Assembly (NCBI GenBank): GCA_028673005.1
Contig: CM054117.1
Coordinates: forward strand, 54,683,370 to 54,747,369
Length of the DNA stretch: 64,000 nt
Direction: 5' to 3'
From: Tanypteryx hageni
Taxonomy: Eukaryota; Arthropoda; Insecta; Odonata; Petaluridae
Translations under genes and position numbers: made by a program
Shown: positions 42,701 through 54,490 of the stretch, piece after piece
Position numbering within the stretch: position 1 is the first letter of the stretch
Layout of the letters: every line of letters starts with the position of its first letter
Notes under the pieces: model-generated
What the model saw: only the letters and a program-made list of their open reading frames with translations
Databases searched by the model: none
Told to the model about the DNA's origin: nothing

Positions 42701-42747
<47 letters not shown>
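42701..42747. repeat. (TA)n tract closing the Penelope-like element
   Basis: About 23 TA units following the third terminal repeat. Confidence 0.97.
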
Positions 42748-42749
<2 letters not shown>

Positions 42750-43542
42750 AAAAGTTCTGTAGAATTTAATAAATAACCGTCAACACCGATTTCTAAGTAT
42801 AAAATTTGATGCGCATCTTGATTTACCTTCCTCTCCAAAATACGCAATATTACAATTCGATCGTCTTACCATTGGAAACTCACAAAATATTAATAATTAG
42901 ATAATCGCGACGAAAGGAAAAAAAACGTTCTCCAACCTCACCCTTTATTGTTTCTTCGACGAGGCATAAAATTTCATAAATGATAAATATTTCACAAATA
43001 AAACCCTCGAAATGATATCTCAGATATAAAATTGCAGCAGTGAATGAAAAAGCATGAAAGAATCGATAAATCTGAATTTTATCACGCCACCAGTTCTATC
43101 AAGTAACCCTACGATTTTTTTTGCTTGAACTTTATCCATATGCACTTTACCCTTTGAGAGTACGTACATAAAATATCAGCTAGGCGGGAATATCGAATTT
43201 ATTAAATAGCATTTATGATTGGCGGGTCCAGAGGGGGGGGAGGGGGAGGGGAGAGGGAAGCGATGCCCTCCCCCTGTCGGATGTCCCCATCGACCTCAAA
43301 TGGATTCATTCTCAAAACCATTCCGCGAAATATTCCATTATTCTACTCCGCAGGTTAAATGCATAGGTCAAGGAAAAGAAATATTCTGACAAAAGTAGGG
43401 ATTTTCAGAATAAATATCGCCCGAAAGTGACGCAATCAAGTGGTGGCAGGGATCATTATTGCCCCACCATCCACGGGAAGTATCTGTACTCCTTTCCCAA
43501 ACTTTTGTAATAAGTCAGATTTAGCGAAATATATGTCCTTGG
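42748..43542. other. No supported gene
   Basis: Only a G-rich run at 43230-43258 stands out. Confidence 0.5.
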
Positions 43543-43819
43543 CAGCAACGGCCGCCCGATGAATTTTGGCGCCCCGGGCGAGATAGCACTCCCTTAATTT
43601 ATGTTGAGAGATTTATGATGTACATGTTAATTATTTTCTCTGTAAAAGTTATTGATAATGAAAAGTTAAATGAAATGCCATCAAGATTCTAGCCTGTTCT
43701 TCGATATAAATTTCTATCCAACATTTATTCACTTGCAAGTAATGTATAGATAAATGATCGGGATAGAGCCCCCAAAACTTTGGCACCCCGAGCAGACGCC
43801 CGGCTCGCCCGTAGGCCTG
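43543..43819 (-). mobile_element. hAT-type MITE, diverged copy
   Basis: Reverse-orientation relative of 49372-49650: shared phrases include gcgagatagcactcc, cttgcaagtaatg-ata, aaatgatcgggatag and the g-gcccgtag-cctgg end. Flanking octamers no longer match. Confidence 0.75.
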
Positions 43820-43827
43820 GCAGTGTT

Positions 43828-45505
43828 GTTAATGAATCTTTTTTTACCTGAAGAGAATTTCGTCTTAGAGCTAACATGAACTCTTCCATTTCCCCGTGGC
43901 AGTGGAGAACCAACGCCCACGGCAGGACATATATTTGTAATTAAAAGATTTTTATAAAAACTCTTTTTCAAACAATATTTCTTGCATTGAAAAGACAATT
44001 ACTACAGTGTAATAGCGTCATACAGATTGTTTTACGTTAATATGATGCAATTAACATCGTGAATCAAGTGGAATGAAATAAATGGGAATAAAATAAAAAG
44101 GGACAGAATAACCTTAACGTGGGTGGTGTATTTGTTAATAAACTGTGATACGTAAAAGTAATTCCCATATTTTTTACTTTACTGCGGAATAAAGAAGAAA
44201 AAGTCCAACACCGTCGAATTTATCGAATGAGAGTAAATAAAAAGTGGGTTACATTTTAAAGCTATCCATTTTACTATTATTTTTATGCTTCTGGCTCGTA
44301 TGTTGTTATGTGCATACATATAGCTACAAACGAAATCTTTACTTCAAAGGTGTGCTCTAAGTAAGAAAGAAAGCTGCAGGAAGCCTTCGTACGCCAAAGG
44401 ACTGATGATATTCTATTACTTGTGTAATGGATTGAAAGTATCTCGCAAATGCTTCGGATAGCGCTAGCTGTATAAAGGTAAGATGGCCTTGACACGGATA
44501 AAGCGATCTTTATGAGCCATGGAATAAAAGGTTATTTCACGGCCGCTGCATTTGCGAGTCAACGCCTTTACGTTTGCACGCGCGAGAGGATAAGCAGCTT
44601 CATTAACGACGATATTGTATCTCTGGATCCCGAATGAGGTCAAAGTTGAAGGACGAAAACGATCGACTAGATAAAGACGTCCCAAGTTCATGGATCACCG
44701 GCGATGTCGCCGACGCAACATCGATCCACGCGCGCGACGTCGTGACTTGCCCGCACGTGACAATAAATAGCGCTCGAGAGTCGTATATTCCTCGCAAGAC
44801 TCTGATACAGAGGTCGATTCTAATGTGATTTTTACTAGGGGCCCTGACCATACGCGCTACGTGGGTCAACTCCCCTCCCCCCTCCGCCTGCATCACGGAC
44901 GTCGGCGCTACGCGCCTCGCGATTTTTCTCGCTAAGCTGAAAATAAATTTTCGAAACTGCTCTAAGACGCATATTTTTGTTCAAAGAGTTTTTCTCCGAC
45001 GTGGCGTCTCCGAAATAGAAATGTTTAAATAATTTGAACGGCCGCCGTTTTTTTTTAATCAAAAAGTGCATAGCCTGTGGAGACAACAGCCACGAAAAAA
45101 TCATGGTTTTTAATGAGGTGTAATTCTTTAATGCCATTTATAAGCACACAAACAAACATTCGTTTTGTGAAGCCGAAGTCGTTTCGATACTACTTGTAAA
45201 CCTCCGACTAAAATTACTCGATAAGTCGAAGACATTTTTCAGCATTTTTGGCTTTTCGACTAGAAGTTAGTACAAGTTCAGTTTTCTATTACCCGATAAT
45301 TTATCTTTTCCTTCGATTCATTGCGTTTTTCAGCTTCTTTGCGACGCGGAAACGGGAGAAAAAAGTTCGTCTGGCCTCGTTAAAAGTACCCGATGGATTT
45401 TCATTAGTTTAGATTAATGGCGAACTTCTTTCTCTCTCTTAGCTTATTTCGTTGGAAGGGATGACAGACAGAACAGAAATAGTTCCACGAAAGCCATCTC
45501 TAAAG
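43828..45505. other. No supported gene; CpG-rich patch
   Basis: From 44640 to 44930 CpG dinucleotides are frequent (cgatgtcgccgacgcaacat, cgcgcgcgacgtcgtgac) and a cacgtgac E-box-type site occurs near 44754. Overlapping frames on both strands (for example minus 44603-44896) show no recognised protein. A CpG-rich regulatory patch is possible; nothing proves it. Confidence 0.35.
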
Positions 45506-46397
45506 CAGTGGTTCTCAAACTTCTCGCGACACGCATGACGGTCAGGCCCGATGAGAGGGGGGTGGAGGGGGTCTACAGTACCCGGGCCCGCAATTCTTCA
45601 AGGGGCCCGGCCGAGTATACCGGTATGTTGCATTGTTGACGAAGTGTATGTGCGGGGATAGACGTCAACAAAAATTAGATTGGCCGTAAAGAAAGCTCTC
45701 AGTGGTTTCCTAGTATTCCTGGTGTTAACATCCATTTATCAAGGTCATTTATACGGTATAAGTATGCACTATGTATGTATTCAATATTTTACTGCAACCA
45801 GCCTAAATTATATGGACTTGTTTTCAAAACGTTTAATTGGGATTAACAATCAAGGTAAGTAATCGCTAGCTATTTATTTATATCCTTAGTTATATCTATT
45901 TAAGCAAAAATATTTTTATTGATAATTACTCATATGTTAAATACCGTATTTACTCCTTATATTTATGTTTCATTTTTATGTTATATTCATTAAATTGTTT
46001 TGGCTGTTTAAGATTAACACGTCATCTTTTAAATATATATAGTCAATTTTTTTCATAAATGATTTGTTCCTTTTTAACTCTCATATCTACACGCGAAACG
46101 CACAAACACACAAGGGGGGCCCGTCATACACTTTGCACCGGGTCCTGCGTTAGCTCTCGACGCCACTGATGACGGTTGATGCTCACGTACATGGCACATT
46201 GCAAGCTACAATCCGCCGAACTAAAAAAGTAGGATTAGTGTACAATAATGAAGAGTTTAAGCCGAAACATTGTTTTTATTGCAGTTAATAATGACGCAAG
46301 GGAAAGACAAACTCTTCTAAACAAAATTTACTAATTGTTTTGCACGCCGTTATTATTTCCGTGGACGTATTTCACGGCTATTCGCGGCACACCACTG
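45506..46397. mobile_element. hAT MITE carrying another hAT MITE
   Basis: Left end cagtggttctcaaacttctc (45506-45525) and right end cgcggcacaccactg (46383-46397) are hAT-type ends. Flanking octamers ctctaaag (45498-45505) and ctctaaca (46398-46405) match at six of eight. Without the inner insertion the element would be about 258 bp. Confidence 0.75.
45543..46168. mobile_element. Inner hAT MITE, 626 bp
   Basis: Starts caggcccgatgagagggg and ends cgacgccactg. The identical octamer atgacggt at 45535-45542 and 46169-46176 is its target duplication. ggggcccgg/ggggggcccg phrases sit near both ends. A 60-codon frame inside is without motifs. Confidence 0.88.
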
Positions 46398-46405
46398 CTC
46401 TAACA

Positions 46406-47220
46406 TACTGAATAGTGGAGCGCTTATCACACTAAACATCTCGGGGTCGATTATCTACTTGAATTAAATGCGGTTGCCTACCAAGTATTGGAAGTCCTTG
46501 AGGACTTGAAGAAACCCATCCTTATAAGGCTACGATAATTCCTTCTGTATGGCGAGGCCTTACGAGAAGTGCATTTCAAGGTGACCTAAGGAGAAATACT
46601 ACGCGCGCACACAGGCAAAAACGTACACAGACGTAAAAAATATGAGCCCTCAATAAGTTAAATCTTCCGAAATCCCAGTTAACGGTATTACTCCTAAATA
46701 TGACAAATTAAAAAACCTCCTTGGTACTAAATATGAGAGAGTTAACGGAGGTTGGACTACTTTCGTAAATAAACTTTATATATTCGTATATATTGCATAA
46801 AAATGCATTTTAGATAAAAAAAACAACCCATTGATTTTTTTCAATAATTTATCGTTTGGTTCAATGAAATGGGTATTAAAATATTATTGCGCAATATTGC
46901 ATTTAAGTTTTATCACGTCAAAATTTTGAGAATATAAGCTACCATGTGTGTGCTTGCAATTCAAATGAGTTATTTTATTATAAACATATAATATTTATGA
47001 TAAGGAACGATAAATAAGGTAAAAAAACGAGTAAGAACCAAGGCTGGAGATGAATATTTTCCTGGAGTGAAAGTTATGTTTAGCAAATACATATACTGAC
47101 GTTAATGACAAAAATATTGTTGAACACATTGTTAGCCATATTATATTCATTAAACAAGCTGAACTTATTAAAACAGAGCCCGTAATTTAAATTCTTACGT
47201 ATGTCCGTCTTTCCTCATTA
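46406..47220. other. No supported gene
   Basis: AT-rich sequence upstream of the tRNA gene; no features seen. Confidence 0.5.
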
Positions 47221-47291
47221 TCCGGTATTGTCTAGTGGTTAGGATACCCGGCTCTCACCCGGGAGGCCCGGGTTCGATTCCCGGTACCGGA
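47221..47291 (+). tRNA. trnE-CTC: tRNA-Glu (anticodon CTC)
   Basis: A complete cloverleaf can be drawn: acceptor stem tccggta/taccgga, D arm around agtggttagga, anticodon stem cccgg/ccggg with loop ctctcac (anticodon CTC, reading GAG), variable agg, T arm cccgg-g-ttcgatt-cccgg. The internal A box (tagtggttagg) and B box (ggttcgattcc) of the RNA polymerase III promoter are intact. Six T residues follow at 47296-47301. No intron. Intact stems and a terminator argue for a real gene rather than a SINE head. Confidence 0.96.
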
Positions 47292-47295
47292 AAAC

Positions 47296-47301
47296 TTTTT
47301 T
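47296..47301 (+). terminator. RNA polymerase III terminator
   Basis: TTTTTT five bases after the tRNA-Glu 3' end. Confidence 0.85.
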
Positions 47302-47413
47302 CATTCTATTTTCGGCAATTTTTTCTTTCCACTTTCAAGCCTCATTTTTTCGCTTACTGAAAGTCGAGATTACCATTTTTATTTAAAAGAACAATCATTA
47401 AAAAAATATATCT

Positions 47414-47545
47414 CCAATAGCCACAAGATGGCTATAAAATACTGAAACCGAAAACGGGTTCTTATAGAATCTATTTTCGGTGAATTTCCACTGAAGACGG
47501 CTGCTTTGCAGCCGATATCTGGTTTTTATAACCTTGTGGCTAATG
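47414..47545 (+). repeat. Foldback repeat, Penelope-type (tentative)
   Basis: ccaatagccacaag (47414) and cttgtggctaatg (near 47533) are inverted. Inside lies ctgaagacggctgctttgca, also found reversed at 12646-12717. Confidence 0.5.
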
Positions 47546-47940
47546 TTTGTTCACAAATGCGATAAATCAACATCATAGGTAGTCTGTCCGTATACAGGTC
47601 CGTGATTATTCATGGTTAAACCTGGTTCTCCATATACTCCTATTTTCCGCCATGCTCTTCATATCTTGTAACTAACTCTCTTTCCCTTTCAAATCGTCTA
47701 TCAGCTGAAACATTTTCCAACCTTTCCATTTTTCCATCTAGTTTTCCTTCTAACACGTCTTTAATCAAAGGCTTTCCTCCGATACTTATGTTCAGATTCT
47801 CTTCTTTGCCCGATATTCGAATGACCTTGAATTTTTCTGTATTTATTTCCATACCGTATTTTATACCTGTTATTAGTTATTACTAGATAAATATCCATAA
47901 TAACTTTTACTTGTAATTTTTATGGGAAAGGAAATCAGCA

Positions 47941-48004
47941 AACTGAGTTAAATCCTGCCGGGCCACACAAAATGTGTCGGCGGGCCGTATGTTGCGCACC
48001 CCTG
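47941..48004. mobile_element. Lone hAT right terminus
   Basis: ggcgggccgtatgttgcgca then cccctg ends at 48004; on the other strand it starts CAGGGGTGCGCAACATACGG, a common hAT end. No left partner or octamer duplication was found. Confidence 0.5.
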
Positions 48005-48012
48005 TTTTAAGG

Positions 48013-49371
48013 TGTGCGTTTGCTCAAGATATATCGTTTAGTTTCTAATATTTCAATCGCATGAAACGCGCCTATTTGTGATACTTTGTACACTTTACTA
48101 ACTTGTTTTGCGTATATTTTACTGCATTATTGCATGCTAAGAACAATTTGGAAGTAGATAGAAAATAGAAAAAATAAAATTTATAAGGAAAAAAGAAGTT
48201 TGTTATTTCCACAAACGTCGTTTTTAAATTAAAAATTTGTGGAAATGACAAACTTCTTTTTTCATTATGAGTAAATTCCACCGAGTTGAGCCTTACCTAA
48301 TTACTGAAAATTGATAAGATTTTTACCTCAATATTATTAATGAAAGTCCGAAGAGCTATGCTAATGTGCATACTTTACTTAGTCTTCCTAAAATTACAGT
48401 TTATTGAATTAAATGAATGGAACGTAAGCCGATATTTTTTTTTCTAAGTTAAAAAAATAATTCATTTTGAAATTAGGGACCAATTAATATATTTTCTACG
48501 TGCTAAATTAGCATTTTCACCGTTATCGTGTCATATTGAGGCAAGGGTGGACTATTGTTCCACCATGGACATGATTGCAGCATATTATCCCGATTAAGAA
48601 GTTTTATGAGATTATAAAAAAATCGGGCTACTACGCGACTTTCAGTATTTTGGCGACTTGCGCAAGCTTAAAAATTTTGGCCTACGAATAGCTGCGTTTA
48701 AAAAGAATTATTCGTGTGGTAGACCTGCCGGTTCTTTTTTTAATTATCCGGCGGGCAGCACAGAAAAAGTTTTAAAACCTGTGACCTACATTATCTATGG
48801 GATTTAAGCCATAAAGAGATATCGATAATTTAGATTTATTTTCATTTTTAGTTCTCCGAGTCTACACTGTGAGTACGCACCAGGCTCACCTTTGATGTTA
48901 AAAATATAATCCACGAAGACACCTGAGACGCGGTATTCGTGCCATACGAAGGAGTGACATTTCACGCTCTTGATATTTTCGACGTTTTTCCGGATTGGGA
49001 GTGGGACCGGAGTTTTAAAAGGTCGGCATCGGAGCGGTTTATTAAAACCCGAGCGCTCTCCAGGAGTCGTAAAGCGGAAAACTGAGTTAGGCATGCGGCT
49101 CCCCCTTGTTTCCATCGTTCGCCGTGGCCCTCCTGCCCAGGTTTTTGGCATGGCCCAGAAGCAACCATTAACCTTCACACGCGTAAAACCCTATTAGGAT
49201 CTGAGAATCCTTTCGCCGAAAAATGTTACGACCATTTCCGTTCCTATAAAATTCTGCCATTTCAGTTCTCGATATTATTACCAGACAGGCAGCGCTCCAT
49301 GCTGCCGTAAAGGTGTGATAAAAGGCTAAAATATAGTTACAACCGTATGTAGTACTACTACCAGGGCCGGC
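48013..49371. other. No supported gene
   Basis: A 124-codon minus frame (48804-49178) and shorter ones overlap in a GC-richer patch at 48950-49190 without recognised motifs. An imperfect inverted repeat of aaaaaagaagtttgt/acaaacttctttttt type lies at 48189-48262. Confidence 0.4.
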
Positions 49372-49650
49372 CCGAGCTACGGGTGAGCCGAGCATCTGCT
49401 CGGGGCGCCAAAGTTTTGGGGTCGCTATCCCGATCATTTATCTATGCATTACTTGCAAGTGATATCAATTTATATCGAGGAACAGGTTAGAATCTTCATG
49501 GCATTCCTTTTAGTTTTTCATCATCAGCAATTTTTACAGAGCGACGAATAAATTAACACGTACTTTGTAAATATCTCAACAATCATTAACGGAGGGGGAT
49601 ACTGGAGTGCTATCTCGTTCGGGGATCCAAGATTTTTCGGGCCGCTCCTG
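49372..49650 (+). mobile_element. hAT-type MITE, 279 bp, complete
   Basis: Left end cagggccggcccgag (49372) and right end cgggccgctcctg (to 49650). The identical octamer actactac at 49364-49371 and 49651-49658 is the duplication. A diverged reverse copy is at 43543-43819. Confidence 0.9.
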
Positions 49651-49658
49651 ACTACTAC

Positions 49659-50225
49659 ACCTGGCCCTCTTATAACACGGGTTCGAAACTACGCGGTTTT
49701 TAATACAATAATAATTCGGTAAATGCGGATTATGGTTCGCATGAAGGCAATTTGGTCTGACTTGGCATGTGGGATTCAAGATTGAAAAGCGAGGATGAGA
49801 CATGCCGGAGGTCCCGAGTGCATTATTTATAAGCTTAGATAACCGACGACAACCCTCTATTTGTATTTATGTGCACGTCAAACTGAGGTTTGGAAATTTG
49901 GTACTGTAGGGGGATATCTGAAGGGACATGGGACGCTACTCCCTTTCATCATGTAAAGTCAGGTTAATATAAAACGATGGCGCATCCGCATCTCATAATT
50001 GCCGCACCGTGCTTGACACAATTTATATAAACATTTTATTTTTCCACAATTTAAATGTATCTGGGATTGAAAACGATGATAATGAAATTTAATTGCAGTT
50101 TACATCGCTATATTGGTTTTGTTTTTAAGTAAAAGATAGAATTTATCATTATAACATATGCGGTTATTGCACGTAAATAATTAAGTGTCCCATCGGCACC
50201 CTGCTTCAGGAAAAATGGCACACCA
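49659..50225. other. No supported gene
   Basis: No coding, RNA or repeat signal recognised. Confidence 0.5.
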
Positions 50226-50462
50226 CAGCGGTGCGCAAACATTTCAAGCCGTGCCCCCATTTTAAATGAATATTAACTCATGCTTGTGCTGTTCGTAATA
50301 AATTCTTATAAGTATGAGAATTGTAAAAGCGTAAAATTCGACATTCTCCGATAAAGAACAACCAAATAGCCACCAGATCGGTCTTGGTTGAATCAACTTG
50401 CTGAGAATTGCGTTCCACTTCGACAGAAGAACAGATCGCGCTCCCAAGTTTACGCACCCCTG
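50226..50462. mobile_element. Probable hAT MITE
   Basis: cagcggtgcgcaaac (50226) and gtttacgcacccctg (to 50462) are inverted with two mismatches. The octamer ctctagac follows (50463-50470), but the left flank does not match. Confidence 0.55.
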
Positions 50463-50470
50463 CTCTAGAC

Positions 50471-51356
50471 CAGGGGCCTACCACCTTTTCAACCTCGAGG
50501 GCGCATTTACGAATTCAGAGAAAGATTGCGGGCGCCTATTGGGGTACACAGAAAAATATAGCTAAAAGAAATGGGTAAACAATGTTAAATATTGAGTTTG
50601 CCTATGGCAATAAATTAGCTACTTTGCACAACACGCATTGGAACAGGACAATCTTTATCTCCACACCAAGAAAAGCCCAGACTCAAATAATTGTCCATAT
50701 ATGTACGAGAAACCTTAGAAATCTTACTTGGCTTGGTCCTGCTGGTACTGGGTTTTTCCTTAATATTTTCTTCATATTTTTCACCGTTACGTTTTTTGTA
50801 ATAAATCTGTCCATTTTTAGAGAAGAAAGTTTGATAATTTTTAGCAATGATAATTAGACAAAACCACAAATATCACACAGTTTCCTACCAACGGTATTAC
50901 ACAAAACACTTAATTAAAATTATTTTTTACAGAATAAGTCACGAAACATACATTCACAAACACCAAACTGTAGTATAAGCCAGTCACGAATCTAGGCTAG
51001 TACTCATTTGATAAAGGAATGCGCCAAAGTCGCGGACAGCCAGGAAGGTTACCGCAGGCGGAACATGCTACATACGTCATCGTAGAGACTTAAGAGCAAC
51101 GAGAACCAATCAGTTGTCATGCACAAGGGATTCGGTTACTATGACAATGCTGACAACGTTGTTGTCAGGCTTACTGTTTACGCGCCTTCCAAAGCAGTAA
51201 TACTTTTGGACTGGATTCAACTAGTCTTAATACTGTGTGTTAGTTTCTTTATTAAAACTGTGTATACAATCGGTGGAAGACGCGCAGATTAGTAGTTTCT
51301 CTTCAAAGTCTCGCGGCACACTTGGGAAATGTTCGCGTCACACCGGTTGAGAACAA
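50471..51356 (-). mobile_element. hAT element remnant, internally deleted
   Basis: Left end caggggcctaccaccttttc begins directly after ctctagac. The right end near 51356 contains cgcggcacactt and caccggttgagaac, like the termini of the hAT at 5781-8914. A minus-strand BED-region fragment (50615-50869) lies inside; the catalytic part is missing. Confidence 0.55.
50615..50869 (-). pseudogene. hAT transposase N terminus (ZBED5-like)
   Basis: Minus-strand frame with EKPSTSRTKPSKISKVSRTY and then YLSLGFSWCGDKDCPVPMRV. The block YLxxGFxWxGDxxCPxP immediately precedes the BED finger in ZBED5-like hAT transposases; the same block, YGFTWSGDRKCPKP, is at 7255-7300. The sequence stops after VPMRVV, before the remaining finger residues, and no catalytic motif follows on the left. 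This is the start of a gene cut off by deletion. Confidence 0.8.
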
Positions 51357-52059
51357 ATTATTTTTTGGCTGGTTTCCAAAGTATGATAATGCTATTATTT
51401 TTTTCTATAATTGATAAACTATGAACTACAAGTGGTATTTATGGTATGAGAATATACTGAAACATTTCCTGTCAATATAAATAATCAATTCGGGCCGTCA
51501 ACTTTGATAAACCAGACTGCATTAGTCCTGGTTTGGACTTCTTGTTAAAAATTACAAATGAAATGCTATTTAATATCACCGGCTTTCCTCTCGGAAGACA
51601 CGGTCACTAAGGAAAATTATAAGAGAAAAAACGCGGTATTGTTAAGTAGGATTGCGGGGAAGCGCTCTTATGTCCAAGTGATGGTCAGTCGAATACTGCA
51701 CTTAACTTCGGAGTGGTGGAGGCTTCCCTCCCCGAGGATACGAGTTTGCAGCTGCAGATGGCCGAGGGCGCGAATAGCAATTAGTACAATTTCCGAACGG
51801 CCACGGAATATATGCATGCGCATTTGTATGTTCATTTGTTCGTGTATATAAATTTTCAAAACGAAAAAAATATATTTTTTAATGACCCGCATTTGCACGC
51901 GTCCTTGACACTCGTTTAATTTACTGTATTTAAGGCGATGTTTTTTCTAAAATTTAAGCCGAAAAATTCATACTTGTCTTACCATTGTGACCAAAGATAA
52001 CTTCTATCCATCCTCTCACTCACATTATGATTCAATCATCTATGTTCTATAGTCTATTC
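51357..52059. other. No supported gene
   Basis: A 97-codon plus frame (51558-51851) overlaps a minus frame; neither shows a motif. Confidence 0.45.
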
Positions 52060-53473
52060 CAGGTTTTCCCAAACCTTTTATTCGCTTACCCCTATGAGCA
52101 TTATCAATCAGATAAATAAAAATTGCAACAAGTTATATGCGTCAAATAATTTTCATTTTTCACAATAAATGTCCGTCTCCTTGCTGAAATATGGAAGAAC
52201 AACCCCTGCCCTGCATAATAACAAAATTAGACATAAGGTTTCTAAGTGTCACAAACTTCCACTTTTCAAGATAATTTGCAGTAGGACTCATATCCCAGCT
52301 TCATTTGCTGTGTAACTATTCTGTAGTTAAGTGTTAGTTTTGTGCTAATATTTTTTAGCATTTTGTCGTGTTTCACTACTACATTTATTGAAGGAATGTG
52401 AAGTTTTATCGCTCTATGCTCTTCACTTGAGGTTTCTAATGTACATCGTTAAAAGTAATACTTTATATTTTGAGGCTTGTACTTAAGAATGATACCGCAA
52501 TACAAAGGTTTGGCTTCTGCTGTAGTATTTTCTTTAGCATTATTTTCTGACTGCTATAATAAATACATTACTGAGAATTGCTGTCAACTTTGCTAATTGT
52601 TTCCAGAAAGTAGAAATAATAGAGCATAAATTGCAATTTGGACAGTTTAAAACGTCTGTAAGCCGAAAAAAGGTTCAAGAGTGTCAAATGTTTATTATAA
52701 GGGATTTTATGAATAAGTGGGACATTTAACCACAAAAAAAGCTAAATTTTAATAATAAACAAGATGAACCAAACAGAACTTGTGATGTCTACTTTCCATT
52801 TAATTATTAATTTAATACTTATATTGGCTTTAATAGCTTTAAAGTCATCGCGGATATGTAGCTCTTTGTGTTCCCAAATTTCATAATTTAGCGTTATAAA
52901 ATACTACAAATACATTCGAACGGAATATTAAATTGATCACGAGTATTTGTGCGGCAAAAATAACGCGTGTAGGTATTAGAATATACCGAATCTGAGTTCA
53001 AAAATAGTTGCTGCTATGGCAGCACTGTCGTTATGAGTGATAAAAACTGCAAAATCGCCAGTATTTACGCGAAATTCTAAAAAATACAATCGATAAGCAA
53101 AATTCTACGATAAAAATTAGAATCTTCATTCCTTTCCTCAGAGAAAAGTAAAAAACTCGCTTCGATAATACAATTCTAAGATGTTTTAATGTGCAAGAGA
53201 AAATTACCCTGCACGATGGATTTCAGATTTCCCATGTAAATAAAATGGGAAGGATAGTTCCTGGAATCGAACCCGGGACTTCAATCTTCGCAACAAAAAC
53301 TATCTTCGGGAGCTCGGTCAATGTAGCAAGGGATTTCCACTAAGTTTCGTAAAATCGGGCGATTGGTTCAAAAGTTAATAGAGGACAGACAGACAGACAC
53401 AACGACAAAACTATAAGCCTATTTCTATCAAAGTCTCCCCAAGGGTACGCGTACCTCACTTTGAGAAATCCTG
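52060..53473. mobile_element. Non-autonomous hAT, 1.4 kb
   Basis: Left end caggttttcccaaacc (52060) and right end (reverse complement caggatttctcaaagt) agree at 12 of 16. The octamer gtctattc at 52052-52059 and 53474-53481 is identical. No transposase inside; a SINE-like segment lies near the right end. Confidence 0.88.
53215..53330 (-). repeat. tRNA-derived SINE-like fragment
   Basis: On the minus strand tgaccgagctcccg (A-box-like) is followed by aagtcccgggttcgattcc (B box ggttcgattcc). A weaker B-box-like copy with similar downstream sequence is at 25678-25701. Confidence 0.45.
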
Positions 53474-53804
53474 GTCTATTCCATCACTAGAAGACATCCC
53501 TAGAAGCTAAATTTCTCCTGCATTAGAGCCAGCGCTAATGTTTTCGTGCCGTATTAAGCGTTTAAAAAAATAAAATTAATAATTTAATGTAGCTCACCGG
53601 ACCCCAAAATATGTACTACATGTTTTATCGTAATCATTCCTTAAAATTATTTCATAATTATATTAGGTAAAAATTAAACAGCATTTTCGTGAGCTGTTTG
53701 CAGCGTTACTGTTATTTTCAAATAATAAAAAATTGTCAGAATGATTTACAATTATAAAAAATTATAGTATTAGTATCGAAACACCGAAAAATTTTCTTTC
53801 GCAT

Positions 53805-54490
53805 GGCTTCTGAAATAGGGGTTCGCCTTATATACGAGGTCGCCCTACAATCGGACAAATACGGAATTAACGCAGCGAATCGACTCTATACTCTTTATCA
53901 GCGGAGCGGGAGTAGCGGAACCCAAAGTGCATGTCTCCTCCGTCCGTCCGCATTTTTCAACTCCGAAACTACGGAGCGGATTTTAATTTAATTAAGTACC
54001 TATTAGTGTTCCTTATTAAAATTCATCGCCGAATTATGATTGTGAACTCCGTCCATCAAATAGAACTTCCACATTATGTAAGCACTTAAATAAACTTATA
54101 TTCGCATCTCGTTAAATGGCATCCCCCAAGCAACAATTAAATATAATATTTTTCTCCCTTACTCTTATATGATCTGTAAAGTATTGATTAAAATATTTAT
54201 TCGGATAGAGGACTACATTTATCACTTAAAAGTCCGCGAGACTAAATAATTACGACTTATAGTTTAGGAGATAATATTTCGAGAAATTCCAAAACATAAC
54301 ATCGCATATTTTGTTTACATCGATCGCTACGACGATTCTATCGCCGAGCAACAATTAAATACCCATATTTTTCTCTCCCATGCTCTTTATATGATCCGTG
54401 AGATAGAGATTTTTAAAAATTATTCCGATAGAGGACCACATTTACCACAACAAATTCCGCGAGACCATATAATTACCACTTCCAGTTTTG
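53805..54490 (-). mobile_element. Helitron-type repeat, third copy
   Basis: In reverse orientation it repeats the order seen at 39479-40015: a decayed hairpin region (agcggagcgggagtagcgga, near 53900), a GTCC run, ggattttaatttaattaagt, tagaacttccac, cgttaaatggcatcc, and two units with cgcatattttgtttacatcg and tatgatc-gtgaga phrases. No helicase piece recognised. Confidence 0.65.

Noticed and set aside
44464..45137. Several overlapping minus-strand ORFs of 75-100 codons
   Set aside because: They are explained by the locally GC/CpG-rich sequence, which has few stops on both strands; no motif recognised.
48804..49178. 124-codon minus-strand ORF
   Set aside because: No family resemblance, overlapping frames on both strands, low-quality composition.
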